A stretch of 64,000 bases of DNA from Lewinellaceae bacterium (GCA_020636315.1 JACJYA010000003.1:372001-436000); one strand, 5' to 3'. Numbered from the stretch's first letter, positions 1 to 8,342 are shown. Program-made: numbers and translations. The notes: generated by a model not told the origin, from the sequence alone.

Positions 1-305
1 TCGGATATACCCGAAGGTTGGCCGGAGCCATACGGTGCGTATAGGAACTTACCGCCCCCCGGGCCTGGCCAGTGGCCGGCAAGCCGTGGTTGGGTTCCAT
101 TTCAATGCCGTAGGCATAATCCAGCAGGCTTTTGGCCTGAAGGCCCGCCAGGCCCGGTTGCTGGGCGATGCCAGACAATGTATCCACAGACAGGCTATCC
201 ATTTGCAGTAAATCGGCCTGGCTTTCCAGCAACTGAAACAAGCTCTGCTTATTGCTGTGCTCTACTTGCTGCTCATGGGAAAGTTGAAAGGACACAGGAA
301 TTGGG
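1..305 (-). pseudogene. C-terminal remnant of a T9SS-secreted protein, running off the window edge
   Basis: Read leftwards from about 305, an open frame gives about 100 residues, including QLLESQADLLQMDSLSVD and ending at MAPANLRVYP exactly at base 1. The Leu-Arg-Val-Tyr-Pro tail is how Bacteroidota type A T9SS sorting domains begin (LRVYPNPA), and the preceding amphipathic stretch looks like the linker found before that domain, so the sorting domain itself should lie outside the window. No convincing start codon or 5' coding region is present: upstream of about 305 the frame stays open but turns into low-complexity, repeat-like sequence. I infer a gene that lost its 5' part. An intact gene with an unusual start is possible but less likely. 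Confidence 0.4.
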
Positions 306-334
306 ATTTGGTAAAAAAATCGAAGAACGCCTCT

Positions 335-474
335 CACCCGGAGGGAGCCGCCGGGTGTGTATAACAAATTGCACAGTCTGGCTCTGAAAGGCTTAGCAAT
401 CCCTGCGCTTTGCTGCGGGCTTACCAATCTATTGCCCTAGCAAAAAGTGCAACTTGTTATACACCCGCCGCCGG
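335..474. repeat. Inverted repeats beside the truncated gene
   Basis: Two arms of about 26 bases face each other at 349-374 and 447-471; they share GTGCAA, then one mismatch, then TTGTTATACAC. A second short hairpin (CACCCGG/CCGGGTG) sits at 335-357. The structure begins where the T9SS remnant loses its coding character, so it may mark a recombination or insertion boundary. The rest of 305-651 shows no gene that I can support. Confidence 0.4.
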
Positions 475-651
475 GCATCGACAGGTTAGAACGTGCAGAA
501 CTGGTAAGTTAGGGATTATATTTCTGCCGGGCAAATGGTTTAACATACCTACAATGTTCCGGTTTCAAATCCGCAAGGCCCGCCTGGAAACGCCCTTAAT
601 CCACTTTCATGAACAATAGCCCTGAATACTCCATTTAACTTGTAAAAAAAT

Positions 652-795
652 ATGAAATACTTTTTCATTGCACTACTTACCCTGGCCGCCATCCAGGCCA
701 ACGCCCAGCCGGAAACCATCAAAACCTCCGAAGGCGACATCATCATCACTCCCGTACTATCCGGAAGGCGATTAAGAACCTTCCTGTGTTTATGA
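652..795 (+). pseudogene. 5' stub of a secreted protein, possibly an MBL-fold hydrolase
   Basis: The ATG opens a clear signal peptide (MKYFFIALLTLAAIQANA, then Gln-Pro) followed by ETIKTSEGDIIITPVL, and the frame stops at codon 48. The ETIKTSEGDIIITP start resembles exported Bacteroidota metallo-beta-lactamase-fold hydrolases, where an HGS..F...YVDP stretch should follow; here it is replaced by SGRRLRTFLCL and a stop. A second frame just after it reads AIKNLPVFMKPGSVW before stopping, so an internal deletion is likely. A right-half copy of a palindromic element begins 26 bases downstream. The family assignment rests on about 16 residues and is tentative; a functional 47-residue secreted peptide cannot be excluded. 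Confidence 0.4.
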
Positions 796-820
796 AACCT
801 GGAAGCGTTTGGGGTGGGCA

Positions 821-880
821 CCTCTGATAAACGCTGCCGGGTTAGTCAAATCCAGTATCCAGCTGGAAACCCGGCAGGTT
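821..880 (+). repeat. Right-half copy of the palindromic element at 33.8 kb
   Basis: Bases 821-841 match the inner arm at 33847-33867 (core GATAAACGCTGCCGGG) and 865-878 (GGAAACCCGGCAGG) match the outer arm at 33889-33903, in the same order and with similar spacing. The left half is missing. The copy lies between the truncated secreted-protein stub and the end of purU. Confidence 0.6.
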
Positions 881-887
881 CTGAGCG

Positions 888-1757
888 TTAATCAAAAACC
901 ACAGTCTTATTCTTATACGGCAGGATCTTGTGCTGGATCTCCAGCCAGATGGCGCGGGCCAGGACGACCTTTTCCAGGTCTTTCCCGATGCGGATGAGGT
1001 CTTTGACGCTGTCTTTATGGGAAATGCGGCGGACATCCTGCTCGATGATGGGCCCTTCGTCCAGGTCGGCAGTGACGTAGTGGCTGGTGGCGCCGATCAC
1101 CTTGACGCCGCGATTGTAGGCGGAATGGTAGGGCTTGGCTCCTTTGAAAGCCGGTAAAAAAGAATGGTGGATGTTGATGATCCGGTTGGGGAAGGCCGCC
1201 ACGAAATCATCGGAAAGGATCTGCATGTAGCGGGCCAGGACGATGAAGTCCACATCCAGGGAATGAAGCAGTTCGATCTGTTTCTGTTCCTGTTCGGCCT
1301 TGTTTTCCGTGTTGATGGAAAAAACCTCAAAGGGGATCTCGAAGCGCTCGGCGATATAGCGGAGGTTTTCGTGGTTGCTGATGATCATCAGGATGTCGGC
1401 CGGCCATTCTCCGGAGATGCAGCGCTGAAGGATGTCGTACAGGCAATGTGACATTTTAGAAACGAAGATGGCCATCCGGGGCCGGCGGCTGGTAAAGTGC
1501 AGCTGCCACTCCATCCCGAACTTCTGCCCGACCAGCGTACCGAAATAATCGTCGATCTTTTCCTCCGGAATAGCAAAGCCTTCCAGTTCCCATTCCACCC
1601 GCATAAAAAAGCGCATGGCCTCGCGGTCCACATACTGGTCCAGGCTGATGATGTTGCCGTTATTCTTATGGAGAAAATCCGTCACCGCCGCCACCAGGCC
1701 GGTCTGGTCCGGGCAGTGCATAAGTAGTATGGCGGTATTGCCGTTCTGGGCGCTCAT
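888..1757 (-). CDS. purU: Formyltetrahydrofolate deformylase
   Basis: PurU hydrolyses 10-formyl-tetrahydrofolate to formate and tetrahydrofolate, balancing one-carbon pools and supplying formate to PurT. The 289-residue product has an N-terminal ACT domain (about 8-85, containing HCPDQTGLVAAVTDFL) and a C-terminal formyltransferase-fold domain with NIHHSFLPAFKGAKPYHSA and GATSHYVTADLDEGPII, which carry the catalytic Asn/His/Asp of the family. The length is normal. I start at the ATG at 1757 (MSAQNGNTAILLMHC) because the longer open frame adds only repeat-derived residues and because a TATATTTG promoter box lies about 29 bases upstream. It stands alone, with no purine genes nearby. Confidence 0.93.
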   Translation of the reverse strand: MSAQNGNTAILLMHCPDQTGLVAAVTDFLHKNNGNIISLDQYVDREAMRFFMRVEWELEGFAIPEEKIDDYFGTLVGQKFGMEWQLHFTSRRPRMAIFVSKMSHCLYDILQRCISGEWPADILMIISNHENLRYIAERFEIPFEVFSINTENKAEQEQKQIELLHSLDVDFIVLARYMQILSDDFVAAFPNRIINIHHSFLPAFKGAKPYHSAYNRGVKVIGATSHYVTADLDEGPIIEQDVRRISHKDSVKDLIRIGKDLEKVVLARAIWLEIQHKILPYKNKTVVFD

Positions 1758-1785
1758 GAGTTCGGTGGTTTGTTGAAACGAGGTG

Positions 1786-1793
1786 CAAATATA
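1786..1793 (-). promoter_or_regulatory. Bacteroidota -7 promoter box for purU
   Basis: On the minus strand this reads TATATTTG, a perfect match to the phylum consensus TAnnTTTG, 28 bases ahead of the chosen purU ATG. No clear -33 TTG is seen. Confidence 0.55.
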
Positions 1794-1805
1794 GGGGAAT
1801 AAATG

Positions 1806-1911
1806 GGGACTGTTCATAGTTACTGGTTTCTGAGTTTTTACCCGGCAGAGCGGTAGCGAGGGCGGGCCTCGTTGCTCTGGAAACCAGCGGGTTAGCATAA
1901 TGCGGACACAC
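1806..1911 (+). repeat. Dispersed intergenic repeat, copy A
   Basis: It begins GGGACTGTTCATAGTT, continues with GTTTCTGAGTT, and ends with GAAACCAGCGGGTTAGC and AATGCGGACACA. It carries an extra block of about 30 bases (1836-1870, containing TTTTTACCCGGC) that copy B lacks and that recurs in diverged form at 14886-14923. It is adjacent to copy B and similar to copy C at 9081. Confidence 0.7.
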
Positions 1912-2004
1912 GGGACTGTTCATAGTTTCTTGTTTCTGAGTTCCTGGTTCCCTGGAAACCAGCGGGTTAGCGTGGCCCGGACACACTTAATTGAATTATC
2001 CCGG
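1912..2004 (+). repeat. Dispersed intergenic repeat, copy B
   Basis: Same order of blocks as copy A without the insert: GGGACTGTTCATAGTT, TTTCTGAGTTCCTGGTT, GAAACCAGCGGGTTAGC, GGACACA, and finally TTGAATTATCCCGG, which copy C also has. GAAACCAG in the copy is partly complementary to CTGGTT, so a small hairpin is possible. Confidence 0.7.
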
Positions 2005-2080
2005 CCCCTTGAACAATAAAACAATTTAACCATCCAGCCATAAAACCATTCAGCAATCCGACCATTCTGCCTGCCCCCCT

Positions 2081-2098
2081 ACCCCATGAACATGGGGT
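2081..2098. promoter_or_regulatory. Perfect palindrome ahead of the candidate RNA promoter
   Basis: ACCCCATG-AA-CATGGGGT is an 8+2+8 perfect palindrome ending 22 bases before the TACCTTTG box at 2121. The position overlaps where the -33 element would lie, so it could be an operator. No regulator can be named. Confidence 0.4.
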
Positions 2099-2120
2099 TT
2101 CGCCTAAAAAAATTCCGCCT

Positions 2121-2128
2121 TACCTTTG
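2121..2128 (+). promoter_or_regulatory. Bacteroidota -7 promoter box for the candidate RNA
   Basis: TACCTTTG matches TAnnTTTG exactly. The next strong signal downstream on the same strand is an intrinsic terminator at 2227-2267, with no convincing gene between them. Confidence 0.5.
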
Positions 2129-2133
2129 TAACA

Positions 2134-2268
2134 GCTTGAGTTAGTAAGGACTTTGTAAAACTAAACCCTAGTTATAAATTCTACATCCTTCCTATTCACC
2201 TATCAACAAGAAGCGTGTTTACAATGAAGGGCTTTCCAAATTCTCTCTCTGGAAAGCCCTCCTTTTTA
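2134..2268 (+). ncRNA. Candidate small RNA of about 135 nt with its own promoter and terminator
   Basis: A TAnnTTTG box at 2121 is followed by about 95 bases without coding signal and then by an intrinsic terminator: GGGCTTTCCA (2229-2238), an 11-base loop, TGGAAAGCCC (2250-2259) and a U tract. The only open frame starts at 2224 inside the terminator stem and reads through it for 39 codons, which argues against a protein. I recognise no known RNA family. The 1758-2494 gap contains nothing else apart from the repeats upstream and two further hairpins downstream. Confidence 0.4.
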
Positions 2269-2328
2269 GGAAGGACTGAAACGAATTTTATTGACTTCTA
2301 CTCCACTAAGAAGCAAAACCTCAGAAAA

Positions 2329-2363
2329 GCAGGGCAATGATGTTTGTCCTGCAATTTTTTTTT
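2329..2363 (+). terminator. Second intrinsic terminator
   Basis: GCAGGGCAA (2329-2337) pairs with TTGTCCTGC (2344-2352, one G-T pair) and is followed by A-A and a run of nine T. It may be a backup terminator for the RNA at 2134-2268 or may end a transcript that reads through it. Confidence 0.55.
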
Positions 2364-2401
2364 AGAGTTTGTTCAAATTTCGATGATTTTAAACAAACTC
2401 T
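2364..2401. terminator. Hairpin between converging transcripts
   Basis: AGAGTTTGTT (2364-2373) and AACAAACTCT (2392-2401) are perfect complements around an A/T-rich loop. It lies downstream of the minus-strand gene ending at 2495 and abuts the plus-strand terminator, so it may serve either direction. Confidence 0.4.
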
Positions 2402-2494
2402 TATTCAGATGCCGGAGTTAAGGGGGATTTGATGCTACCTAACTCAATTGCCCTATACTAAGGGACGCCCCCTTCTCCATTTTTTCGAGCTTCC

Positions 2495-3100
2495 CTACTG
2501 CGGAAACCGCCGCCACACATTCACCCTTATATTGTCAAAATAAACCGGATTCGGGCCGTTAATCCAGCAATAGACCTTCAGCTCTCTGTTCCGGCTGTTG
2601 GCGGGCACTTCCATCGTGCAATACAACCGCTGCCAGCCATTGTCCTTAATTTCAGCAACTTCGTTACAGCTCTGCCACATCAGGCCGGGTACTTCTGCGA
2701 CGATATGGCCGGAAGCGGGATCTCCTTTCTCCACATAGCGCCACACTTCGAGCTCCAGTTGTTCCGTACCTTTCAGGTTGGGCACCTTAAACTCAAACCC
2801 GAAGGGGTTGTCCGGATAAATGGCCAGGCTGTAGCTGCCTTCGAAAGCCACCTTACGGGTGCGGCGCCGGGCCCCGGTGAACAATGCTCCTTTGCCTTTT
2901 AAAGCCGGCGCTGCATTGCGCTGCACCACCTCCTCCGCACTGCAAAAGAAAGACAGGCGGCGGGGTTGCAACAAGCCCAGCCAGGCCGCTCCGAATAGCA
3001 ACAGGGCCAGCCAGAAGGCCATCGCAAGGGCGAACTCCCGGCTAACGCTGCGGTAATTGCGGCCGGAGGAACTCAACTTTTCCGTTGTTTTCGTGTCCAA
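2495..3100 (-). CDS. Single-pass membrane protein with a beta-rich extracytoplasmic domain
   Basis: I do not recognise the family. The product (up to 201 residues) has a short basic N-terminus, one membrane segment (about 27-44, MAFWLALLLFGAAWLG) and a C-terminal domain of about 150 residues rich in aromatic and beta-strand patterns (YFDNIRVNVWRR at the end), reminiscent of a jelly-roll or carbohydrate-binding fold. The start is uncertain: the longest frame uses TTG at 3100, whereas the first ATG (3022) would begin directly at the membrane segment. It is divergent from the O-acetyltransferase gene at 3136, and the two starts share a 35-base intergenic region, so an envelope role is plausible but only inferred. 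Confidence 0.65.
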   Translation of the reverse strand: MDTKTTEKLSSSGRNYRSVSREFALAMAFWLALLLFGAAWLGLLQPRRLSFFCSAEEVVQRNAAPALKGKGALFTGARRRTRKVAFEGSYSLAIYPDNPFGFEFKVPNLKGTEQLELEVWRYVEKGDPASGHIVAEVPGLMWQSCNEVAEIKDNGWQRLYCTMEVPANSRNRELKVYCWINGPNPVYFDNIRVNVWRRFPQ

Positions 3101-3105
3101 TGTCC

Positions 3106-3113
3106 TATATTTG
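3106..3113 (+). promoter_or_regulatory. Promoter of the O-acetyltransferase pair
   Basis: TATATTTG matches TAnnTTTG, with TTG at 3085-3087 giving an 18-base spacer. It lies 22 bases before the ATG at 3136, which supports that start over the earlier in-frame one at 3085. Confidence 0.65.
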
Positions 3114-3135
3114 CCCGCAAGTTATAAATTTCAGC

Positions 3136-4557
3136 ATGGTATTCAGCAGCCTTCACTTTCTGCTTTCCTTTCTGCCTGTTTTCCTGCTCTTCTATTATCT
3201 GAGCCCGGTGAAGTGGAAAAATGCCACGGCTTTGCTGGGTAGCCTGTATTTTTACGCCTGGGGGGCTCCTTCCTTTGTCTTCATCATACTGACCTCGCTC
3301 CTCATAGACTACTATATGGTGCAACTGGCCGCCTTGTCGGAAGGCGGAAAGCGGCGGCGGCTGCTGGCGCTCACCATCGTCCTGGATGTAGGCATTCTCG
3401 TGGCCAGTAAATATCTCAATTTTGCGGTAGAGAACCTCAACCTGCTGGCATCCCTCTTCGGCAGCGAAGGCATCCGCATGGCGCGGATCGCCCTGCCCAT
3501 CGGCATTTCGTTCATCACTTTTCAGAAGATCAGTTATGTTTTGGATTGCTACCACGGGCGTGCCCGGCCGCTGGAGAATTTTTTCGACTATGCCCTGTAT
3601 ATCCTCCTGTTCCCTCAGCTGATCGCCGGCCCCATTGTGCGTTTTAATGAAGTAGCCCTCCAATTGCCCGCCGAGAGCCGCCGGCTGTCCAGCGAAGTGC
3701 TGCTGGAAGGCCTGCTGCGCTTCCTCATCGGCCTCTCTAAGAAGGTATTGCTGGCCAATGTGCTGGGAGAAGTGGTGGATGCGGCTTTCGGAATGGATCC
3801 GGGCGAACTGGGCATGCTGAGCAGTTGGGTAGTGATCGTTGCCTATGCCTTCCAGATCTACTTCGACTTTTCGGGGTACTCGGATATGGCCATCGGCCTG
3901 GCGCTGATGATGGGCTTCCGTTTCCCGGAGAATTTCAACTTTCCCTATATCTCCCAGAGCATTACGGAGTTCTGGCGGCGGTGGCACATCACGCTCAGCC
4001 GCTGGATGCGCGATTATCTTTACATCCCTTTGGGAGGTAACCGGGTTTCCAGAACACGGCTATACCTCAACCTCAGCACGGTCTTTCTCCTCTCTGGCTT
4101 ATGGCACGGAGCCGCCTGGAATTTTGTGATCTGGGGAGGCTATCACGGCCTGTTCCTCATCCTGGACCGGCTGGGGCTGCGCAACGGGCTGCAACGCATC
4201 GGCAAGGCACCGGCAATGATAGTTACCTTCTTCATCGTACTGATCGGCTGGGTATTCTTCCGCTCGCCCGGCCTGGGGCACAGCATGGCCTACCTGGGGC
4301 AGATGTTCAGCTTTCGCGGTAGCGAAATGGCGGTATTCACCAGCCACCGGTTCTGGTTGGTGCTGGCGCTGGGCGCAGTTTTCTCCTTCATGGGGGTTTC
4401 TTCTTTCCTGGAAGGCCATGCCAGCCGCTGGTATGAGAATACCTCCCGGCTTGGGCAACTGAGTTTCAAGCTGGCCTGCAGCCTGCTGATGGGCTGGCTC
4501 TGCATTGCAGAAGTCTATGCTTCCGGGTTCAACCCTTTCATCTACTTTAAATTCTAA
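3136..4557 (+). CDS. MBOAT-family membrane O-acyltransferase (AlgI/DltB-like)
   Basis: MBOAT proteins move acetyl or acyl groups across the inner membrane onto envelope polysaccharides. The 473-residue product is polytopic from its first residues (SSLHFLLSFLPVFLLFYYL) and carries the family signatures FPQLIAGPIVR, EFWRRWHITLSRWMRDY with His284, and LSGLWHGAAWNFVIWGGYHG with the catalytic His324. The length fits AlgI. It is followed 11 bases later by an AlgJ/AlgX-like gene, the usual partner that passes the acetyl group on outside the membrane. The natural polymer is unknown here: no alginate synthesis genes are visible, so the symbol algI would overstate the case. Confidence 0.88.
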   Translation: MVFSSLHFLLSFLPVFLLFYYLSPVKWKNATALLGSLYFYAWGAPSFVFIILTSLLIDYYMVQLAALSEGGKRRRLLALTIVLDVGILVASKYLNFAVENLNLLASLFGSEGIRMARIALPIGISFITFQKISYVLDCYHGRARPLENFFDYALYILLFPQLIAGPIVRFNEVALQLPAESRRLSSEVLLEGLLRFLIGLSKKVLLANVLGEVVDAAFGMDPGELGMLSSWVVIVAYAFQIYFDFSGYSDMAIGLALMMGFRFPENFNFPYISQSITEFWRRWHITLSRWMRDYLYIPLGGNRVSRTRLYLNLSTVFLLSGLWHGAAWNFVIWGGYHGLFLILDRLGLRNGLQRIGKAPAMIVTFFIVLIGWVFFRSPGLGHSMAYLGQMFSFRGSEMAVFTSHRFWLVLALGAVFSFMGVSSFLEGHASRWYENTSRLGQLSFKLACSLLMGWLCIAEVYASGFNPFIYFKF

Positions 4558-4568
4558 CCCGCCTGGCC

Positions 4569-5720
4569 ATGAAACAAAGAGGCTTACGATACGCGTTTTT
4601 CTTGCTGGTGCTGGCCCTGCTTACCTTACCGGAGTACTACCTTCCTCTTCTACAGGAGGCTTTCCCCTCCCTTCAGGCGCCCGTGCTGGGCGGAAGTTTC
4701 GAACGGGTAGAATACCCGCGCTTCTGGCCCCAGAAATGGCTCACCGGAGATTATCAGGGGCAGTTTGAGAAAGCCCGCCGCAACCAGAGCCCCATTGCCC
4801 CTTCGGTGGTGCGCCACCGCAACCAGTTGCTGCGGGATGTTTTTGGGGACAGCGGTGCCCCCCGGGTGGTTTACGGTGAAAACGACTTTTTCTACTCCAT
4901 AGAATACTGCCGGGCGCTCGCCGGCATGGATTACATCGGCCGGCAAACGATCCAGGCCAAAGTAGAACAACTGCAGCGCATTCAGGAACTGCTCGGGCCG
5001 GACGGGCCAAAAGTTCTTGTGCTTCTGCCTCCCGGCAAACCCCGGGTTCTGCCGGAGAACCTGCCCTCTTTCTTCCGCGAACGAGAGTCCGAGAGCACCA
5101 ACTGGCAGGTGTTCTCCGAGCTCCTGTCCGGTTCCGGAGTCCCGTTTATGAATTTCGATTTTCTGATCGGAAAGAAAAGCGAATACCCCTACCCCATATA
5201 TCCGCAGTTTGGCCTGCATTGGAACTACTACGGCGCCACCGTAGCCGCCGACAGCCTGCGCCGAAAGATCGGGCAACTGCTCGGAAAAGAGCTTCCTGTG
5301 ATGAAATATAAGGAATCTGTGGAAATGAGAGACTCCCTGATGAGCACCGACAAGGAACTGCTGTATGGCGCCAATATCATGCGGGAGCCGCCGGCAAAGC
5401 CCATGCCCTATCCAAAGATCCAATACCGGGAGGACAGCCTGTCCTTTCGGCCCAGGGTGTTGATTGTGGGAGACAGCTACTACAAGATCTGGTACGATTA
5501 CGGCATTCAAAATGGCCTGTTCCATCCGGGATCCTCTTTCTGGTACTATTACGGAACGATGTTTCCTCCCCGGAACGGCCAGCACGCCCAGTCCCTGCCT
5601 GTACTCGAGGAAACTCTGAGCAAAGACATCATCCTGCTGCCTCATGCCGAGATCAACCTCAACAACCTTGGCTTTGGCTACCTGGACAGGCTGGAGGCAG
5701 CGTTGAAGGAAAATCGCTAA
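4569..5720 (+). CDS. SGNH/AlgX-like acetyltransferase partner protein
   Basis: The 383-residue product starts with an uncleaved-looking signal segment (LRYAFFLLVLALLTLPEYYL) and continues as an extracytoplasmic SGNH-type domain: IVGDSYYKIWYDYG supplies the likely nucleophile Ser303, and GLHWNYYGA supplies His217 in the place of the DHHW/ALGX signature. Such proteins complete transfer of acetyl groups delivered by an MBOAT partner to a polysaccharide. The tight coupling to the MBOAT gene (11-base gap, shared promoter at 3106) supports this. The substrate is not determined by the sequence. Confidence 0.8.
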   Translation: MKQRGLRYAFFLLVLALLTLPEYYLPLLQEAFPSLQAPVLGGSFERVEYPRFWPQKWLTGDYQGQFEKARRNQSPIAPSVVRHRNQLLRDVFGDSGAPRVVYGENDFFYSIEYCRALAGMDYIGRQTIQAKVEQLQRIQELLGPDGPKVLVLLPPGKPRVLPENLPSFFRERESESTNWQVFSELLSGSGVPFMNFDFLIGKKSEYPYPIYPQFGLHWNYYGATVAADSLRRKIGQLLGKELPVMKYKESVEMRDSLMSTDKELLYGANIMREPPAKPMPYPKIQYREDSLSFRPRVLIVGDSYYKIWYDYGIQNGLFHPGSSFWYYYGTMFPPRNGQHAQSLPVLEETLSKDIILLPHAEINLNNLGFGYLDRLEAALKENR

Positions 5721-5853
5721 TGGATTGATTGGTGTTTCTTCCCGTTCCATTACCCCCAATTCTGCCATCCATATTAAAATCTTCCGCTTCATTCGCATAA
5801 CTAACAAAATAGCCCTACCTTAACAGCAAATTCATTACAACTACAGGTTTTTG

Positions 5854-5932
5854 GGTGCAGCCGAATGGCTGCACCTGCTGTTTTGAGGCCTTTTTAAAGA
5901 AGCGATAAAAAATAAAAAAACAGGCCTTCTCC
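5854..5932. terminator. Tandem hairpins after the O-acetylation pair
   Basis: GGTGCAGCC (5854-5862) and GGCTGCACC (5867-5875) form a perfect nine-pair stem with a GAAT loop, followed by TGCTGTTTT. A second imperfect stem pairs GAGGCCTTTTT with AAAAACAGGCC a little downstream. In the 489-base gap 5721-6209 the only other signal I see is the recQ promoter. Confidence 0.55.
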
Positions 5933-6048
5933 TTTTAGCTATCACGCTGTATTCCAGAATAAACCGCAGGATAAACTAAATTTTCTCTACCGATCGGGTG
6001 ATGATAAAACGGTGGCGGCTGTCTCGTTTTTGCAGGGGGAAAAGGGTT

Positions 6049-6056
6049 ATATTTGG
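6049..6056 (+). promoter_or_regulatory. recQ promoter
   Basis: TATATTTG matches TAnnTTTG and is preceded by TTG at 6030-6032, a spacer of about 16 bases. This implies a leader of about 150 bases before the recQ ATG. Confidence 0.55.
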
Positions 6057-6209
6057 ATTTGTGGTTTTTGATTTGCTACCATAAAAAGTCTTGAATCAAA
6101 AAACAGAGGCAGAGAAAAGCGTTGGTGATACCAGAAGATCAAACTCTGTCGCTTCCAAGAAAATCATAAATCATAGTTCAAAAATTAAACGTCAAAAATT
6201 ATAGATTTA

Positions 6210-8342
6210 ATGGACTTATCCGCCGCCAAATCGGCTCTCAAAAAGTACTTCGGCTATGACACCTTCCGCCCCATGCAGGCGGAGATCATCGAGCGGATAT
6301 ACGAAGGGAAAGACGCCCTGGTATTGATGCCCACCGGCGGAGGAAAATCTATATGCTACCAGATACCGGCCATCACTCTTCCGGGCACTACCGTCGTCGT
6401 CTCCCCGCTCATTTCCCTGATGAAGGACCAGGTGGAGGCCCTGCGCGCCACCGGGGCCCGCGCCGCTTTCCTGAACAGCAGCCTAAGTGAGGTGGAACAG
6501 CGCCAGGTAGAAGACGACTTTTTCAACGGGGAGCTGGACCTACTCTATGTATCCCCGGAAAAGCTGGTTTCTCAGAACTTCATCCCCCTGCTGAAGCGGG
6601 CGGCCGTCAACCTCTTCGCCATCGATGAAGCCCATTGCATCTCCGCCTGGGGCCACGATTTCCGGCCGGAATACACGCAGATGCGCTTCCTTAAAGGAGA
6701 GTTCAAAGATGTACCGGTTATTGCCCTAACCGCCACTGCCGACAAACTCACCCGCAAAGACATCATCAGCCAGCTGAAGCTTCGGGAGCCGGAAACCTTC
6801 ATCGCTTCATTCGACCGCCCCAACCTGAGCCTGGAGGTGCGCCCCGGCCAGAAGCGGCGGGAGCAGATCATCCGCTTCATTCAAAAGCGCCCCGGGGAGC
6901 CGGGCATCGTCTATTGCCTAAGCCGGCGCAGTACCGAAGAACTGGCAGAAAAACTACAGGACGCCGGCATCGATGCCGCCTACTACCACGCCGGCATGAA
7001 CGCCGATGAGCGCACTAAAGTCCAGGAAGATTTCACCAACGACAACACCCTGGTGATCTGCGCCACGGTCGCCTTCGGCATGGGGATCGACAAGTCCAAC
7101 ATCCGCTGGGTCATCCACTACAACCTGCCGAAGAACATCGAAAGTTACTACCAGGAGATCGGCAGGGCCGGCCGCGACGGCGCCAAAGCGGATACTCTCC
7201 TGTTCTACAGCTATCAGGATGTGATGGTGTTGCAGGATATTCTGAAGAAGAACGAGAGCGACATGCTCGGCCTCAAGATCGCCAAGCTCGACCGAATGCG
7301 GCAATACGCCGAAGCAGTGGGCTGCCGGCGGCGCATCCTCCTCAGCTACTTCAGCGAAGATGTGGCCGAAGACTGCGGCAACTGCGACGTCTGCAAAAAC
7401 CCGCCCAAAGCGTTCGACGGCACGGTCATTGCCCAGAAGGCCCTCTCCGCCATTTACCGCCTGCAGCAAAGCGTGGGCATGACCACCGTGATCGACGTAT
7501 TGCGCGGCTCCGGCAAGCGGGAGATCATGGAACGCGGCTACCACAACATCAAAACCTACGGCGCCGGCAGCGACATACCCTTCCTGGAGTGGCAACACTA
7601 CCTGCTGCAACTGCTCAACTACGGCTATATCGAGATCGCACACGACCAGCACGGGGAGGTAAAGCTCACCCCTGCCAGCCGGCGGGTATTGTTCGAGAAT
7701 GAAAAAGTCCAGCTGGTCCGCTTCGCCACTATTAAGGAACGGCAGAAAGCCGAAAAGGCCCGGGCTAAAGAGTCCGCCAAACCGCAACGCGTGCGCGACG
7801 AGTTGTTCGAAAAGCTGCGGAAGCTACGCATTCAGCTGGCCCGGGAACGCGGCGTTCCACCCTACATCATCTTTAACGACGCCACCCTCGAAGAAATGGC
7901 AGCCACCCGCCCCATGACCGACGAGGAGATGAAGAATATCTCCGGGGTCGGGGAACGCAAACTGCACCTCTACGGCAGCTATTTCATCGACGCCATCATC
8001 GAGTTCGTCGGGCCGGCCAGCAGCCATGGCAAAGCCTCCACTTATCAGGTCACTTTTGACCTGTATCAGCGGGGGCTTAGCGTGGAGGAGATCGCCAGCA
8101 AACGGCAGATCAGCATTTCCACCATCTACTCCCACCTGGCCATCCTCTACGAGCAGGGCTATGAGGTGGCCCTGGAGGAAATGGTCAGCCCGGCGGAAGT
8201 AGATAAGGTGCTGAAGTCCCTGCGCTACCTGCAGGAACCCTACAAACTGAAAGACATCTACGACTATCTGGGCGAGCAGGTGCCTTACCATAGGATCCGC
8301 CTGGCTTTGGCGTATGGGAAACGGGAGGAGGAGAAAAGGTGA
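6210..8342 (+). CDS. recQ: ATP-dependent DNA helicase RecQ
   Basis: RecQ is a 3'-5' helicase acting in recombination and stalled-fork repair. The 710-residue product shows all blocks in order: Walker A MPTGGGKS (Lys46), DEAH at 139-142, motif VAFGMGIDKSNIRWVIHYN, the arginine-finger motif QEIGRAGRDG, a zinc site formed by Cys372, Cys389, Cys392 and Cys395, the RQC winged helix, an HRDC-like domain (about 525-600, ending ISGVGERKL), and a C-terminal helix-turn-helix (FDLYQRGLSVEEIASKRQIS). The extra HTH makes it longer than E. coli RecQ (about 610) and is usual in Bacteroidota. The frame is intact. Confidence 0.96.
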   Translation: MDLSAAKSALKKYFGYDTFRPMQAEIIERIYEGKDALVLMPTGGGKSICYQIPAITLPGTTVVVSPLISLMKDQVEALRATGARAAFLNSSLSEVEQRQVEDDFFNGELDLLYVSPEKLVSQNFIPLLKRAAVNLFAIDEAHCISAWGHDFRPEYTQMRFLKGEFKDVPVIALTATADKLTRKDIISQLKLREPETFIASFDRPNLSLEVRPGQKRREQIIRFIQKRPGEPGIVYCLSRRSTEELAEKLQDAGIDAAYYHAGMNADERTKVQEDFTNDNTLVICATVAFGMGIDKSNIRWVIHYNLPKNIESYYQEIGRAGRDGAKADTLLFYSYQDVMVLQDILKKNESDMLGLKIAKLDRMRQYAEAVGCRRRILLSYFSEDVAEDCGNCDVCKNPPKAFDGTVIAQKALSAIYRLQQSVGMTTVIDVLRGSGKREIMERGYHNIKTYGAGSDIPFLEWQHYLLQLLNYGYIEIAHDQHGEVKLTPASRRVLFENEKVQLVRFATIKERQKAEKARAKESAKPQRVRDELFEKLRKLRIQLARERGVPPYIIFNDATLEEMAATRPMTDEEMKNISGVGERKLHLYGSYFIDAIIEFVGPASSHGKASTYQVTFDLYQRGLSVEEIASKRQISISTIYSHLAILYEQGYEVALEEMVSPAEVDKVLKSLRYLQEPYKLKDIYDYLGEQVPYHRIRLALAYGKREEEKR

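Noticed and set aside
2224..2343. 39-codon ORF within the candidate small RNA
   Set aside because: It begins inside the terminator stem and reads through the terminator; its composition is unremarkable.
3057..3242. Small ORF overlapping the divergent starts near 3.1 kb
   Set aside because: Frame shadow of the 5' parts of the two divergent genes; it covers the promoter.
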